Assembly (NCBI GenBank): GCA_022842065.1
Contig: JALHQH010000014.1
Coordinates: 34,367-98,366, forward strand
Length of the DNA stretch: 64,000 nucleotides
From: Caldilineaceae bacterium
GTDB taxonomy: Bacteria; Chloroflexota; Anaerolineae; Caldilineales; Caldilineaceae
Reading direction: 5' to 3'
Shown here: positions 52,684 to 60,945 of the stretch, in pieces
Layout of the letters: every line of letters begins with the position of its first letter
Numbering within the stretch: the stretch's first letter is position 1
Made by a program: the position numbers and the translations under genes
Notes under the pieces: generated by a model
What the model was told of the DNA's origin: nothing
The model's database searches: none
The model's input: the letters and a program-made list of their open reading frames with translations, nothing else

Positions 52684-53970
52684 GTGAAAATTACCGACAT
52701 GCACATCACCCCGATTGCGATCAGCGATCCGCCGCTGCTCAACGCTGCGGGGCTTCATGCACCCTATGCCCTGCGCGCAATTATTGAAATTGTCACCGAT
52801 GACAACATTTATGGGCTGGGTGAAGTGCCCAGCAATCAGGCCACCCTCGCTGGGCTGGAAGCGGCACGTGAAGTGGTCATCGGCCAAGATCCCTTTCAAC
52901 TGAACGCGATCCAACAGGGGCTCTTTAGTCGTTTTGGGGCGGAGGGGGCGCACGAACGGGGGGCCATGCCGTGGGATCATCGCCGGATCGTCCATGTCAA
53001 CAGTGCGATTGAAGTGGCCTTGCTCGACATCATGGGCAAGGCCACCGGTCGCCCCGTCTGTGATCTGATCGGTGGCCGCGTGCGCGAGCAGGCTGAGTTT
53101 TCGGCCTATCTCTTCTACAAATATGAGGGAGCAGGCGGCCCGTTGGCATTTGGGACGGAGCCGAATGCAACCGGTTGGGCCGCCGCAAGGCAAGCCGCCG
53201 CCATCGATCCGGCTGGCGTAGTCGCGCAGGCGCAGGCGATGTGCAAGTACTTTGGCTTTAAGTCGATCAAACTCAAGGGCGGCGTCTTCCCGCCCGATGA
53301 AGAAGCCGATGCGATCCTGGCGATGGCAGATGCCTTTGGTCCCGGTACACCCCTGCGCCTGGATCCCAACGCAATTTGGAATGTGGAAACCGCCATTCGT
53401 GTCGGCAAGCGGCTGGAAGGGGTGCTCGAATATTACGAAGATCCCGTGCGCGGCCAAGAGAATATGGCCAAAGCCCGTCAAGCGCTCAACATTCCCTTTG
53501 CCACCAACATGTGTACCACCTCGTTTGATGACATTCCCGGCAGTGTGCGCCTTGGCTCCGAAGATATTATTTTGAGCGATCACCATTTCTGGGGCGGCTT
53601 GCGGGCGTCGGTTGAATTGGCGCGCATCTGCAAAACCTTTGGTCGCGGGCTTTCGATGCACTCCAACAGCCACGTGGGGATTTCGCTGATGGCAATGGCC
53701 CACCTCGCCGTCGCCACGCCCAATCTCACCTATGCCTGTGACACCCACTACCCCTGGCAAGCCGAAGAGGTGATCAAAGGCGGGCGCATTAAAATCGAAG
53801 ATGGCTGCGTCGCCGTAAGCAACGAACCAGGACTCGGCATCGAGCTTGATCGGCAAGCACTGGCTCAGCTACACGAGACCTACAAAGCCTGTGGCCTCAC
53901 CGACCGCAACGACGAGATCGAAATGCAAAAAGTTCACCCCGGCTGGAAATTCCAGGCAACACGCTGGTAA
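52684..53970 (+). CDS. Enolase-superfamily sugar-acid dehydratase (glucarate dehydratase family)
   Basis: 428 residues from GTG 52684 (GAGGAACCA upstream). It starts KITDMHITPIAISDPPLLNAAG and shows the glucarate dehydratase pattern: KxK-type base pair in SIKLKGG, metal ligands in RLDPNAIWN and EYYEDPV, catalytic His-Asp side in DHHFWGG and SMHSNSHVGIS. The family dehydrates aldaric or aldonic acids to 2-keto-3-deoxy acids. The downstream FAH-type and aldehyde dehydrogenase genes would fit a five-carbon acid (pentonate) better than glucarate, because glucarate breakdown uses a DapA-like enzyme that is not encoded here. Both assignments remain open. Confidence 0.85.
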   Translation: MKITDMHITPIAISDPPLLNAAGLHAPYALRAIIEIVTDDNIYGLGEVPSNQATLAGLEAAREVVIGQDPFQLNAIQQGLFSRFGAEGAHERGAMPWDHRRIVHVNSAIEVALLDIMGKATGRPVCDLIGGRVREQAEFSAYLFYKYEGAGGPLAFGTEPNATGWAAARQAAAIDPAGVVAQAQAMCKYFGFKSIKLKGGVFPPDEEADAILAMADAFGPGTPLRLDPNAIWNVETAIRVGKRLEGVLEYYEDPVRGQENMAKARQALNIPFATNMCTTSFDDIPGSVRLGSEDIILSDHHFWGGLRASVELARICKTFGRGLSMHSNSHVGISLMAMAHLAVATPNLTYACDTHYPWQAEEVIKGGRIKIEDGCVAVSNEPGLGIELDRQALAQLHETYKACGLTDRNDEIEMQKVHPGWKFQATRW

Positions 53971-53979
53971 GGGAAGCTC

Positions 53980-54702
53980 ATGAAGCAACGACAACGACCG
54001 GTAACGCTCTCCCCGGCAGCAATGGAAAAGCTACAGCAAGTTTCGACAGCCACGCTCACGTCGCAGTTGGACAAACATGGTTTTCGCAATACCTTTTTGC
54101 AAGGGCTCTATCCCTTGCGTGCGGATCTGCGCCTGGTCGGCTATGCCTTCACCTTGCGCTATGTGCCGACACGTGAGGATCTGATCGACGAACTCTACGA
54201 CAACACGAGGAATGTTCAGCGCGTGGCGGTAGAAAGTGTCGAACAGGATGATGTCTTGGTGATGGATGCACGCGGCGATGTGCGGGCGGCAACGTTGGGC
54301 AACATTCTGGCGACGCGTTTACGGGCGCGTGGTGCGCGCGGGTTGGTCACTGATGGGGCGCTGCGTGACACGCCAGGTTATCGCGAGCTGGATTTTCCGG
54401 CCTATGTCAAGGCCGCCCATGCAGCGACTTCGTTCAAGGTCCACCATCCCCTCGAAATGAATGTGCCGATTGCCTGTGCTGGGGTGCTGATCATGCCGGG
54501 CGACATCATCGTTGGTGATGGCGAAGGGGTTGTGGCCATCCCAGCCGCGGTCGCCGAAAGTGTCGCCCATGCCACTTTTGAGCAGGAGCTACTGGAAACG
54601 TTTATTCAACAAAAGGTGGCAGGCGGCGCAAGTATTCTAGGGGTCTACCCGCCCGATGAAGCGACCAAGGCAGAATTTGCCCGTTGGCGCGAGCAGCAGT
54701 AG
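53980..54702 (+). CDS. RraA-like / HMG-aldolase-family protein
   Basis: 240 residues. The RraA fold is evident from AATLGNILATRLRARGARGLV, TDGALRDTPGYREL (substrate/metal loop with Asp), IACAGVLIMPGDIIVGDGEGVV. Members are 4-hydroxy-4-methyl-2-oxoglutarate or oxaloacetate aldolases/decarboxylases, or demethylmenaquinone methyltransferase-like and RNase E inhibitors; here, between a sugar-acid dehydratase and an FAH-type gene, a role in cleaving or decarboxylating a keto acid is likely. It lies nine bases after the dehydratase gene, so the two are co-transcribed. Confidence 0.85.
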   Translation: MKQRQRPVTLSPAAMEKLQQVSTATLTSQLDKHGFRNTFLQGLYPLRADLRLVGYAFTLRYVPTREDLIDELYDNTRNVQRVAVESVEQDDVLVMDARGDVRAATLGNILATRLRARGARGLVTDGALRDTPGYRELDFPAYVKAAHAATSFKVHHPLEMNVPIACAGVLIMPGDIIVGDGEGVVAIPAAVAESVAHATFEQELLETFIQQKVAGGASILGVYPPDEATKAEFARWREQQ

Positions 54703-54735
54703 CCCAAAAGCAGCGGCGCACCTGGCAGTGTAAAC

Positions 54736-54834
54736 TTATGCACTAAAAAGCTGATAGAGCATCATCAGTGTCGTAACGGTCATAGCGACAACACAAAGCA
54801 TAAATTCATTGCGGGACAGTTCGGGCGTATCCAT
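54736..54834 (-). CDS. Small single-helix membrane protein (32 aa)
   Basis: Frame from ATG 54834 to TAA 54736, with GAGGAG nine bases upstream. The peptide MDTPELSRNEFMLCVVAMTV continues TTLMMLYQLFSA: a polar start and one membrane helix. It lies opposite to the neighbouring genes in a 423-base gap (54703-55125) otherwise free of genes. Good ribosome site and helix support it, but no homology can be claimed. Confidence 0.4.
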   Translation of the reverse strand: MDTPELSRNEFMLCVVAMTVTTLMMLYQLFSA

Positions 54835-55125
54835 CAGCGGGCACTCCTCGTTTTGTTTGGGTAGTCAGTTGAGTAGTAAAGATGTTTGATAACTTTGCAG
54901 CTATCGTTGGTTGCGACCCAGTGTTGCCATTATTCAGTCATCTTGTGCAGGGATTACCGAAGTACTATACTGACATCACTATCCTATTAATCGTGCCACG
55001 CTGTCGATTCCTCCGCGGCTGTCAGCGTTTGTCAGCAAAGATACATAGTATGACGTAGAAATCACTTAAATCCGTGGTCTGCCCAAAAGCTGTGTGCGAT
55101 CACCCAAAAGCAGAGAGGTTTTATC

Positions 55126-55938
55126 ATGAAACTCACCCGTTACCAAAGTGCCAATGGCCCCCGCTGGGCCGTCGATCAACAGTTTCTGCCACGTGGCCTC
55201 ACACTTGGCGCGCTGCTCGCCTTACCGCAAAGTGCGATGACCGCGTTGCTCGGTTTGCTGGCCGGCACCGAAGCAGCCGCCGGTGCGCTTTTAACCCCAG
55301 TCGAAGCTGATCAGGAAGTGTGGGGCAGTGGCGTCACCTACTTGCGCAGCCGCGATGCGCGCAAGGCCGAATCGACCACTGCTGATGTCTACCAGAAAGT
55401 TTATGACGCCGAACGCCCGGAGATCTTCTTCAAGCAACTGGGCTGGCGCGTGGTGGGCACAGGCGAACCCGTACGCATTCGCCAGGACTCGCACTGGAAT
55501 GTGCCGGAGCCGGAAGTCACCCTAGTGATCAATGCCCACGGTGAAATCGTCGGCTACACGGTCGGCAATGATATGTCATCGCGTGACATTGAGGGAGCAA
55601 ATCCACTTTACTTGCCCCAGGCCAAGACCTATACTGGATCGGCCGCGGTCGGGCCGGCGATTCAACTGGCCGGCGCAGATGAGTTGACGGCATTGACGAT
55701 CAAGTTGGCAATTGAACGGAGTGGCACGGTTGTCTTTAGCGGCGAGACCGCCACCAGCAACATGAAGCGCACCTTCCCCGATCTGGCGAGCTATCTCTGT
55801 CGCGAAATTGATTTCCCCCACGGCGTCTTTTTGATGACGGGGACGGGGATTGTCCCTGGCGACGATTTCACCTTGCAGGGGGGTGACATGATGCGAATTA
55901 CGATTGGGGAGCTGACGCTGGAAAACACTGTAGCCTAA
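55126..55938 (+). CDS. Fumarylacetoacetate-hydrolase-family protein, probably keto-deoxy-acid dehydratase
   Basis: 270 residues, AGAGAGG upstream of ATG 55126. FAH fold: VWGSGVTYLRSRDARKAEST, VYDAERPEIFFKQ, PEPEVTLVIN (metal Glu residues) and YTVGNDMSSRDIEG. Sequences with this 'SGVTYxRSRDAR' start and 'VYDAERPE.FFK' belong to the group with 2-keto-3-deoxy-arabinonate/xylonate dehydratases. That enzyme makes 2,5-dioxopentanoate, the substrate of the aldehyde dehydrogenase encoded 24 bases downstream. This supports an oxidative (Weimberg-type) pentose-acid pathway. Other FAH activities (isomerase, hydrolase) cannot be excluded. Confidence 0.82.
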   Translation: MKLTRYQSANGPRWAVDQQFLPRGLTLGALLALPQSAMTALLGLLAGTEAAAGALLTPVEADQEVWGSGVTYLRSRDARKAESTTADVYQKVYDAERPEIFFKQLGWRVVGTGEPVRIRQDSHWNVPEPEVTLVINAHGEIVGYTVGNDMSSRDIEGANPLYLPQAKTYTGSAAVGPAIQLAGADELTALTIKLAIERSGTVVFSGETATSNMKRTFPDLASYLCREIDFPHGVFLMTGTGIVPGDDFTLQGGDMMRITIGELTLENTVA

Positions 55939-55962
55939 AAGAGTAAACAAAAGGAATTAACG

Positions 55963-57405
55963 ATGCAAGCTTTTAAAAACCTGATTGCCGGTGAATGGGT
56001 CGATGCCGCCAATGGCGAGACCTTTGAAAACCGCAATCCCGCTAAATATGATGAAGTGATCGGTACTTTCCCCTCAGCCACCGCGGATGATGTGAAACGG
56101 GCGATTGCGGCGGCGAAACAGGCCGCCCCCGGCTGGGCCAATCTGCCTGGCCCAGCCCGCGGTGCGATCCTCGATAAGGCCAGCCAGATCATTGATGCAC
56201 GCCAGAAAGAGCTGGCCGCAGTGCTCACCCGCGAAGAGGGGAAGACGCGGGCCGAGGCCACCGGTGAAGTGTTACGCGCCCGCGATATCTTCAAATATTA
56301 TGGCGGCGAAGGTTGGCGTGCCGGTGGCAGCGTGCTCCCCAGCAACACCGGCGGCGAGCTGCTCTACACCCGGCGCGAACCCCTTGGTGTGATCGCGCTG
56401 GTCACCCCTTGGAACTTCCCGATTGCGATTCCGGCCTGGAAGATGGCCCCCGCGCTGATCTACGGCAACACCGTGGTCTTCAAACCGGCCTCTTTCTCGC
56501 CGGAGATTGCCTACCGCTTGGTCGAAGCGCTGGTCGATGCCGGGTTGCCCCAAGGCGTGGTCAACCTGATCACCGGCTCTGGGCGCTTGGTGGGCGATGT
56601 GTTGGTGGCGAGCAAAGATGTCAGTGGTGTCAGCTTCACCGGCTCTTACAGCGTCGGCATGAAGATCTATGAGAAGGCGATGCCCAACCTCACCCGCGTC
56701 CAGTTGGAGATGGGGGGCAAAAACCCGATGATCATCCTCAATGATGCCAACATCGACAAGGCTGTCCAATTTGCCTCGCTCAGCGGTTTCGGCGTGACCG
56801 GGCAGGCCTGTACCGCGGCCAGCCGCGTGATTGTCGAAGAGGGCATTGCCAACGACTTTGTCGCGGCGCTCTCGGCCAAGGCCCGTTCGATGGTAGTGGG
56901 CAATGGGCTGGATGAAGGCGTGCACATGGGTCCCGCCGTCAGCGAAGATCAGCTCAAAACCGATCTCGATTACATCAAAGTCGGCCAGGATGAAGGGGCA
57001 AAATTGCTCACCGGCGGTGATCGCGGTAAAGATGGCGGCTATTATGTCCAACCCACGGTCTTTGATGGGGTGGACATCAACATGCGCATCGCCCAGGAAG
57101 AGATCTTTGGGCCAGTGATCAGCGTGATCCGCGCCAAGGATCTGGATGATGCGATTGAGAAGGCCAACAATATCCGCTTTGGTCTCTCCGCCGGCATCGT
57201 CACGAATGACCTGCAAAAGGCCTTTACCTTTGCTAACCGCATTGAAGCTGGCGTGGTCAAGATCAACGAGCCAACCACTGGGCTGGCCCTGCAAGCACCC
57301 TTTGGCGGCTTCAAAGATTCCAGTGCCAACACCTTCAAAGAGCAGGGGCAGGCGGCGATTGAATTCTACACCCGCACCAAGACCATCTATGTCGGCCACG
57401 GCTAA
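55963..57405 (+). CDS. Aldehyde dehydrogenase, probably 2,5-dioxovalerate dehydrogenase
   Basis: 480 residues, AAAGGAAT upstream of ATG 55963. NAD(P) aldehyde dehydrogenase fold: VTPWNFPIAIPAWKMAPAL, GSGRLVGDVL, catalytic Glu in QLEMGGKNPM and catalytic Cys in TGQACTAASR, with EEIFGPVISVI in the C-terminal domain. Close to the alpha-ketoglutarate-semialdehyde group used at the end of sugar-acid oxidation. As the last gene of the cluster it would give 2-oxoglutarate. Substrate is inferred from context. Confidence 0.9.
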   Translation: MQAFKNLIAGEWVDAANGETFENRNPAKYDEVIGTFPSATADDVKRAIAAAKQAAPGWANLPGPARGAILDKASQIIDARQKELAAVLTREEGKTRAEATGEVLRARDIFKYYGGEGWRAGGSVLPSNTGGELLYTRREPLGVIALVTPWNFPIAIPAWKMAPALIYGNTVVFKPASFSPEIAYRLVEALVDAGLPQGVVNLITGSGRLVGDVLVASKDVSGVSFTGSYSVGMKIYEKAMPNLTRVQLEMGGKNPMIILNDANIDKAVQFASLSGFGVTGQACTAASRVIVEEGIANDFVAALSAKARSMVVGNGLDEGVHMGPAVSEDQLKTDLDYIKVGQDEGAKLLTGGDRGKDGGYYVQPTVFDGVDINMRIAQEEIFGPVISVIRAKDLDDAIEKANNIRFGLSAGIVTNDLQKAFTFANRIEAGVVKINEPTTGLALQAPFGGFKDSSANTFKEQGQAAIEFYTRTKTIYVGHG

Positions 57406-57481
57406 AGCGTGAGTATCAGGATGAAAAGTGGTCGTGTCGTTGCGACGACACGACCACACGACAATGCGCGATTTTTGCATC

Positions 57482-57604
57482 AGGCAACATGCCTACCCGA
57501 CACAGATAACAATGAAAATTGCTACCGCCAAGGCCGCGAAGTTACGCAAAGAAAAACCTTAAGCGATCCTTCGCGCTCTTTGCGCCCTTGGCGGCAGCAA
57601 TTTT
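57482..57604. repeat. Repeat block: AGGCAACATGCCT unit plus CCGCCAAGG hairpin
   Basis: 57482-57519 matches 36813-36848 (AGGCAACATGCCT...AGATAACRATGAAAAT). Overlapping it, AAAATTGCTACCGCCAAGG (57515-57533) pairs with CCTTGGCGGCAGCAATTTT (57586-57604), one mismatch, with inner CGCGAAG/CTTTGCG words; this is the better-preserved relative of 24379-24450. It ends 26 bases before the NUDIX start codon. Confidence 0.65.
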
Positions 57605-57630
57605 CAGGGCAGAAAAACCGGTTACCCTAC

Positions 57631-58065
57631 ATGACGCGCGCCGCAGCCATTATCATCGACCAGGAGTGCGTTGCCCTGATCCAACGCGATCGTGCGGGGC
57701 AGCGCTATTTTGTCTTTCCCGGTGGCCAGGTGGAAGCAAGCGAAACCATCGAGGAGGCAGCCGTACGCGAAGTCGCCGAAGAGTTGGGCGTCAGTGTTAG
57801 CCTAACCGCGTTGGTCGCGGTCGTTGCGTTTCGTGGCCAGTCCCAGTATTATTACCGCGCGCAGCTGACCGGTGGCACCTTTGGCAGCGGACATGGTCCC
57901 GAAATGGTCGGGGCAGATGAGGCCGCAGGCCATTATACGCCATGCTGGATTAAAGTGGCCGATCTACCCCAGCTGGTCGTTTACCCCCAGGCGGTGGCCG
58001 CATTGGTTGTAAACGCGCACAAGACAGGATGGCCCGCAGCACCCGTCTACCTTGATGAACCATAG
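57631..58065 (+). CDS. NUDIX hydrolase
   Basis: 144 residues from ATG 57631; the frame runs back to 57409 but that part is repeat DNA and carries no homology. The NUDIX box is complete: GGQVEASETIEEAAVREVAE followed by ELGV (Gx5Ex7REUxEExGU). Hydrolyses a nucleoside diphosphate linked to another group; the particular substrate is unknown. It is followed by the HisA-type gene, 25 bases between stop and likely start, and both may be expressed together. Confidence 0.88.
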   Translation: MTRAAAIIIDQECVALIQRDRAGQRYFVFPGGQVEASETIEEAAVREVAEELGVSVSLTALVAVVAFRGQSQYYYRAQLTGGTFGSGHGPEMVGADEAAGHYTPCWIKVADLPQLVVYPQAVAALVVNAHKTGWPAAPVYLDEP

Positions 58066-58090
58066 CGCCCTCCTTGCGCCAGATGAAAGT

Positions 58091-58867
58091 ATGACTTTTA
58101 TGCGTTTCCGTCCGTGTATCGACCTGCTCAACGGGCGGGTTGTCCAAATTGTGGGCAGTTCGCTCAGTGATCAAACGACCCAAAGCCCTGTGGTGAACTT
58201 TGAAACCACCCAATCCCCCGCCGACTATGCCCGGCTTTATCAACGCGACGATCTCTACGGCGGTCACATTATTGCCCTTGGCCCCGGCAACCATGAGGCC
58301 GCGCTGGCCGCCTTACACACTTTCCCCGGCGGGATGCAGTTGGGCGGTGGCATCAACCCGGAGAATGCTCACACCTATCTTGATGCTGGGGCCAGCCATG
58401 TGATTGTGACCTCCTATGTCTTTCGCGAGGGCCAGATTGACGCCCACCGCTTACAAGCACTGGTGCAAGCCGTGGGCAAGGAACGGCTGGTGCTCGACCT
58501 CAGTTGTCGCCAACGCGACGGCGTCTACTGGGTGGTCACCGACCGCTGGCAGCGCTTTACCGAGACGCAGATTGCCGCCCATACGATTGCCCAATTAGCC
58601 GAAAATTGCGCCGAATTTCTCGTCCATGCGGTCGATGTCGAGGGCAAACAGCAGGGGATCGACGCCACGGTGGTCGAGATGCTGGGGGCCTGGTCACCGA
58701 TTCCCGTTACCTATGCGGGGGGCGTCAAGTCACTTGCAGACATGGAATTGATCCGCAGGGTCGGCAAAGGGCGGGTCGATGCTACGATTGGCAGCGCGCT
58801 GGATATCTTTGGCGGTGGGCTGCCCTATGCAGAGGTGATCGCGTGGCAGCGCGGGGTAAAGTTGTAG
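58091..58867 (+). CDS. hisA: HisA, eukaryotic (HIS6)-type phosphoribosyl-AICAR isomerase
   Basis: 258 residues from ATG 58091; ATG 58055 would overlap the NUDIX end. TIM barrel of histidine biosynthesis, step 4. The sequence follows the fungal/plant HIS6 pattern and not bacterial HisA: RFRPCIDLLNGRVVQIVGSS, GGHIIALGPGNHEAALAAL, GGGINPENAHTYLDAGASHV, KERLVLDLSCRQRDG, LVHAVDVEGKQQGID, and PIPVTYAGGV, TIGSALDIFGGG. Both phosphate-binding ends and the catalytic Asp residues (CIDL, HAVDVEG) are present. Other his genes are not in the window. The type is uncommon in bacteria but known in a few lineages. Confidence 0.88.
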   Translation: MTFMRFRPCIDLLNGRVVQIVGSSLSDQTTQSPVVNFETTQSPADYARLYQRDDLYGGHIIALGPGNHEAALAALHTFPGGMQLGGGINPENAHTYLDAGASHVIVTSYVFREGQIDAHRLQALVQAVGKERLVLDLSCRQRDGVYWVVTDRWQRFTETQIAAHTIAQLAENCAEFLVHAVDVEGKQQGIDATVVEMLGAWSPIPVTYAGGVKSLADMELIRRVGKGRVDATIGSALDIFGGGLPYAEVIAWQRGVKL

Positions 58868-58950
58868 CGCCCAACACGGGGTGGTTGCCCTTTCCAGTAA
58901 CGGCGGTCTTCTCGACAACAGCCAGGAAACAGTGCAAATTTAGGCCATCA

Positions 58951-58959
58951 TGTTATAAT
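58951..58959 (+). promoter_or_regulatory. Extended -10 promoter of the Doc toxin-antitoxin genes
   Basis: TGTTATAAT at 58951-58959 (TGnTATAAT) without a clear -35 box, 49 bases before ATG 59009. It is the most likely start for the antitoxin-toxin pair. Confidence 0.55.
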
Positions 58960-59008
58960 ACTGCGCAGTGTACGAAGAGGCCCAACTGAATGGGAAAGGA
59001 CGAAGAAG

Positions 59009-59236
59009 ATGACTGCGGTCACAATTGATTTGCCGGAATTGCTTGCCCAACAAATTGAAGAACAGGGTATTTCGCAAGCCCAGTTGCAGCGTATAATTCT
59101 GCGCTTTGTCGAACTCTATGTCAGCAACAAACCTGCCGCCAAGACAGAACGCCAACCCTGGACAAATGGGGCAGAGTTTGCCGGCCGTCTCCTTACGAAT
59201 AACCGCGAACTCTTTGAAGAATTGGCAAAACAGTGA
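59009..59236 (+). CDS. Antitoxin-like partner of Doc
   Basis: 75 residues from ATG 59009 (AAAGGA upstream). Short protein starting VTIDLPELLAQQIEEQGISQ, a beta-strand-helix start as in AbrB/RHH/Phd-type antitoxins, and a helical tail. It ends WTNGAEFAGRLLTNNRELFE, a tail that probably binds the toxin. Overlaps the Doc gene by four bases (GTGA), the usual antitoxin-first order. Family not further assigned. Confidence 0.7.
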   Translation: MTAVTIDLPELLAQQIEEQGISQAQLQRIILRFVELYVSNKPAAKTERQPWTNGAEFAGRLLTNNRELFEELAKQ

Positions 59237-59685
59237 CCAATCACGAAGAACAACAAGCCGACTGGATCGCTGAGCTTGTTGTTCAAATTTATGCCATCCA
59301 CGAAGTGATGTTACAACAAAGTGGTGGTATTCCAGGTTTGCGTGATGGGACGATGCTGCATGCCGCCGTTGCCCGCCCTTTTGCAACCTTTGGGGGTCAA
59401 GAATTATATCCCTCTGACTTTGATAAAGCGGCGGCACTATTTCACTCATTGATCAAAAGTCACCCATTTATGGATGGTACAAAACGTACTGCGTTCGCGG
59501 CTACGCTCTACTTTCTTGAAAACTGCGGCTATACTCTACCCATAATTCTACCGCAAGCAGAAGTGATTCGCTTTTGTTTGGCCCTTGCCGAAGAAAACCG
59601 ACTCAACGCGGAAGGGCAATTTATACCAACAAAAACAGTTCCAGAAATTGCCACATGGCTGCGTCAACTTGTTGCCGAAGCATAG
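59233..59685 (+). CDS. doc: Doc-like Fic-domain toxin
   Basis: 150 residues from GTG 59233. Fic/Doc core: catalytic His in SHPFMDGTKRTAF, with LRDGTMLHAAVARP and a flanking helical region typical of Doc (about 120-150 residues). Doc phosphorylates elongation factor Tu and stops translation. In the core the usual Asn of 'DGNKR' is Thr, which could weaken nucleotide binding, although the His and Lys/Arg are intact. Paired with the antitoxin-like gene. A nearby 102-base gap precedes the PfkB gene. Confidence 0.88.
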   Translation: MTNHEEQQADWIAELVVQIYAIHEVMLQQSGGIPGLRDGTMLHAAVARPFATFGGQELYPSDFDKAAALFHSLIKSHPFMDGTKRTAFAATLYFLENCGYTLPIILPQAEVIRFCLALAEENRLNAEGQFIPTKTVPEIATWLRQLVAEA

Positions 59686-59787
59686 GGTGATTGCAGACAT
59701 AAGCAACAAACAGAGCAGCCGTTGCTCACGTTTCACTCACAAGTAGTAGGCTAAAAATTTAACGCCCACCAAGCATAAAATAGGGAC

Positions 59788-60717
59788 ATGGAAGCAACAA
59801 ATACCTTACCCACGACCTTTGCCCCGCTAGATGTCGATGTCCTCTGTGCCGGCTTTGCCTGTCACGACCTGGTCTTTGATGTCCCCACCCACCCTGGGCC
59901 GGATGAAAAGATCCGGGCGGAGGGCTTGCTCAACTGCGGCGGTGGCCTGGCCGCCAACGCGGCGGTTGCCGCGGCGCGCCTGGGCTGTCGCACCGCGTTT
60001 GCTGGCTATCTTGGGACGGATCTCTATGGCGATCTGCACCTGGCCGAGTTTCACGCGGCTGGTGTCAACACGGCGTGGGTGGTGCGCGACGCAGAACCGA
60101 CGCCCCTCTCGGCGATCATCATTAAGCCCGACGGCGCGCGTACCATTGTAAGCTACCGCGGGGGCAGCGAAGGGGCTTGCGATGCACAATATGATCTCAG
60201 CAAACTGCGCGCCCAAAGCATTATGATCGACGGCTACCAATTCACCCTCGCCACAGCGTTGATCCACTTTGCCAAAACCAACCGGGTGCCAACCCTGATT
60301 GATGCCGATGCCGTGCGGCCCCAGACCACCGAGCTAGTACAGGTGGTTGACTACGTGGTCGCCTCCGAGCGTTTTGCCAAAGAGTATAGTGGGGTTGACG
60401 ATGCCGCCGCCGGCTTGCACCAACTAGCCAGGGTGGCCCCCAACGTAGTCGTTACCCTGGGTGACCGCGGCTTGATCTGGCAGCGCGGTGATGCCCAAGG
60501 GCAGTTGGCCGCCTTTCCGATTCAGGCCGTCGACACCACCGGTGCCGGCGACGCCTTTCACGGTGCCTTTGCCGCCGGCCTGGCGTTGGGGATGGAATGG
60601 GCAGATCTCTTGCGTTATGCCAGTGCCGTCGGTGCGCTCTGTTGCACCAAGGTCGGCGGCCGAGTGGGGATTCCGACGGCGCAGGAGGTGGTGGAATTTT
60701 TGGCGGCACATGGTTAG
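59788..60717 (+). CDS. PfkB-family carbohydrate kinase
   Basis: 309 residues. N-terminal sugar-binding GGGLAANAAVAAARLGC, and the catalytic C-terminal motif DTTGAGDAFHGAFAAG with the general-base Asp and anion hole. Ribokinase superfamily; substrate (ribose, fructose, 2-keto-3-deoxygluconate or other) cannot be chosen. The neighbouring sugar-acid cluster might suggest keto-deoxy acid kinase, but the gene is separated by seven kb. The end is close to a REP-pair element. Confidence 0.88.
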   Translation: MEATNTLPTTFAPLDVDVLCAGFACHDLVFDVPTHPGPDEKIRAEGLLNCGGGLAANAAVAAARLGCRTAFAGYLGTDLYGDLHLAEFHAAGVNTAWVVRDAEPTPLSAIIIKPDGARTIVSYRGGSEGACDAQYDLSKLRAQSIMIDGYQFTLATALIHFAKTNRVPTLIDADAVRPQTTELVQVVDYVVASERFAKEYSGVDDAAAGLHQLARVAPNVVVTLGDRGLIWQRGDAQGQLAAFPIQAVDTTGAGDAFHGAFAAGLALGMEWADLLRYASAVGALCCTKVGGRVGIPTAQEVVEFLAAHG

Positions 60718-60722
60718 TTTAA

Positions 60723-60820
60723 CGGGTTCAAACCCGCTACTAACACCGAGAAGCCGCCTCAGCGGCTAGATCCCAGCCGCTGAGACGGCTTCTCGGTGTT
60801 AGCCAGCAGTTTCAACTGCT
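60723..60820. repeat. Orphan paired-hairpin element, REPIN-like
   Basis: Hairpin CGGGTT/AACCCG followed by CTAC (60723-60740; GTAG on the other strand), a 27-bp palindrome with one mismatch (60741-60767 and 60775-60801), then hairpin AGCAGT/ACTGCT (60805-60820). The layout equals the transposase flanks at 50902 and 51506, but the sequence is different; no transposase is adjacent. Confidence 0.7.
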
Positions 60821-60874
60821 ATGGTTGGTTGTTTACCCACACATCGATTTCAGCGCAATATCCGCCACCCCGCT

Positions 60875-60904
60875 TTGAGCAATCCTCTCACTTTACCGTA
60901 TAAT
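60875..60904 (+). promoter_or_regulatory. Promoter of the CHAT-FGE gene
   Basis: TTGAGC at 60875-60880, 18-base spacer, TATAAT at 60899-60904, 42 bases before ATG 60946. Confidence 0.65.
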
Positions 60905-60945
60905 GATGGGGCCATTTCAAGAAATAAAACGATCCGACTTTTCAT

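Noticed and set aside
52651..53856. Long minus-strand open frame (401 codons) opposite the enolase-superfamily gene
   Set aside because: It is a shadow of a well-supported plus-strand gene; its translation is rich in His/Gly/Arg without any motif.
56272..57480. Long minus-strand open frame (402 codons) opposite the aldehyde dehydrogenase
   Set aside because: Antisense shadow of a clear ALDH gene; no family features or ribosome site.
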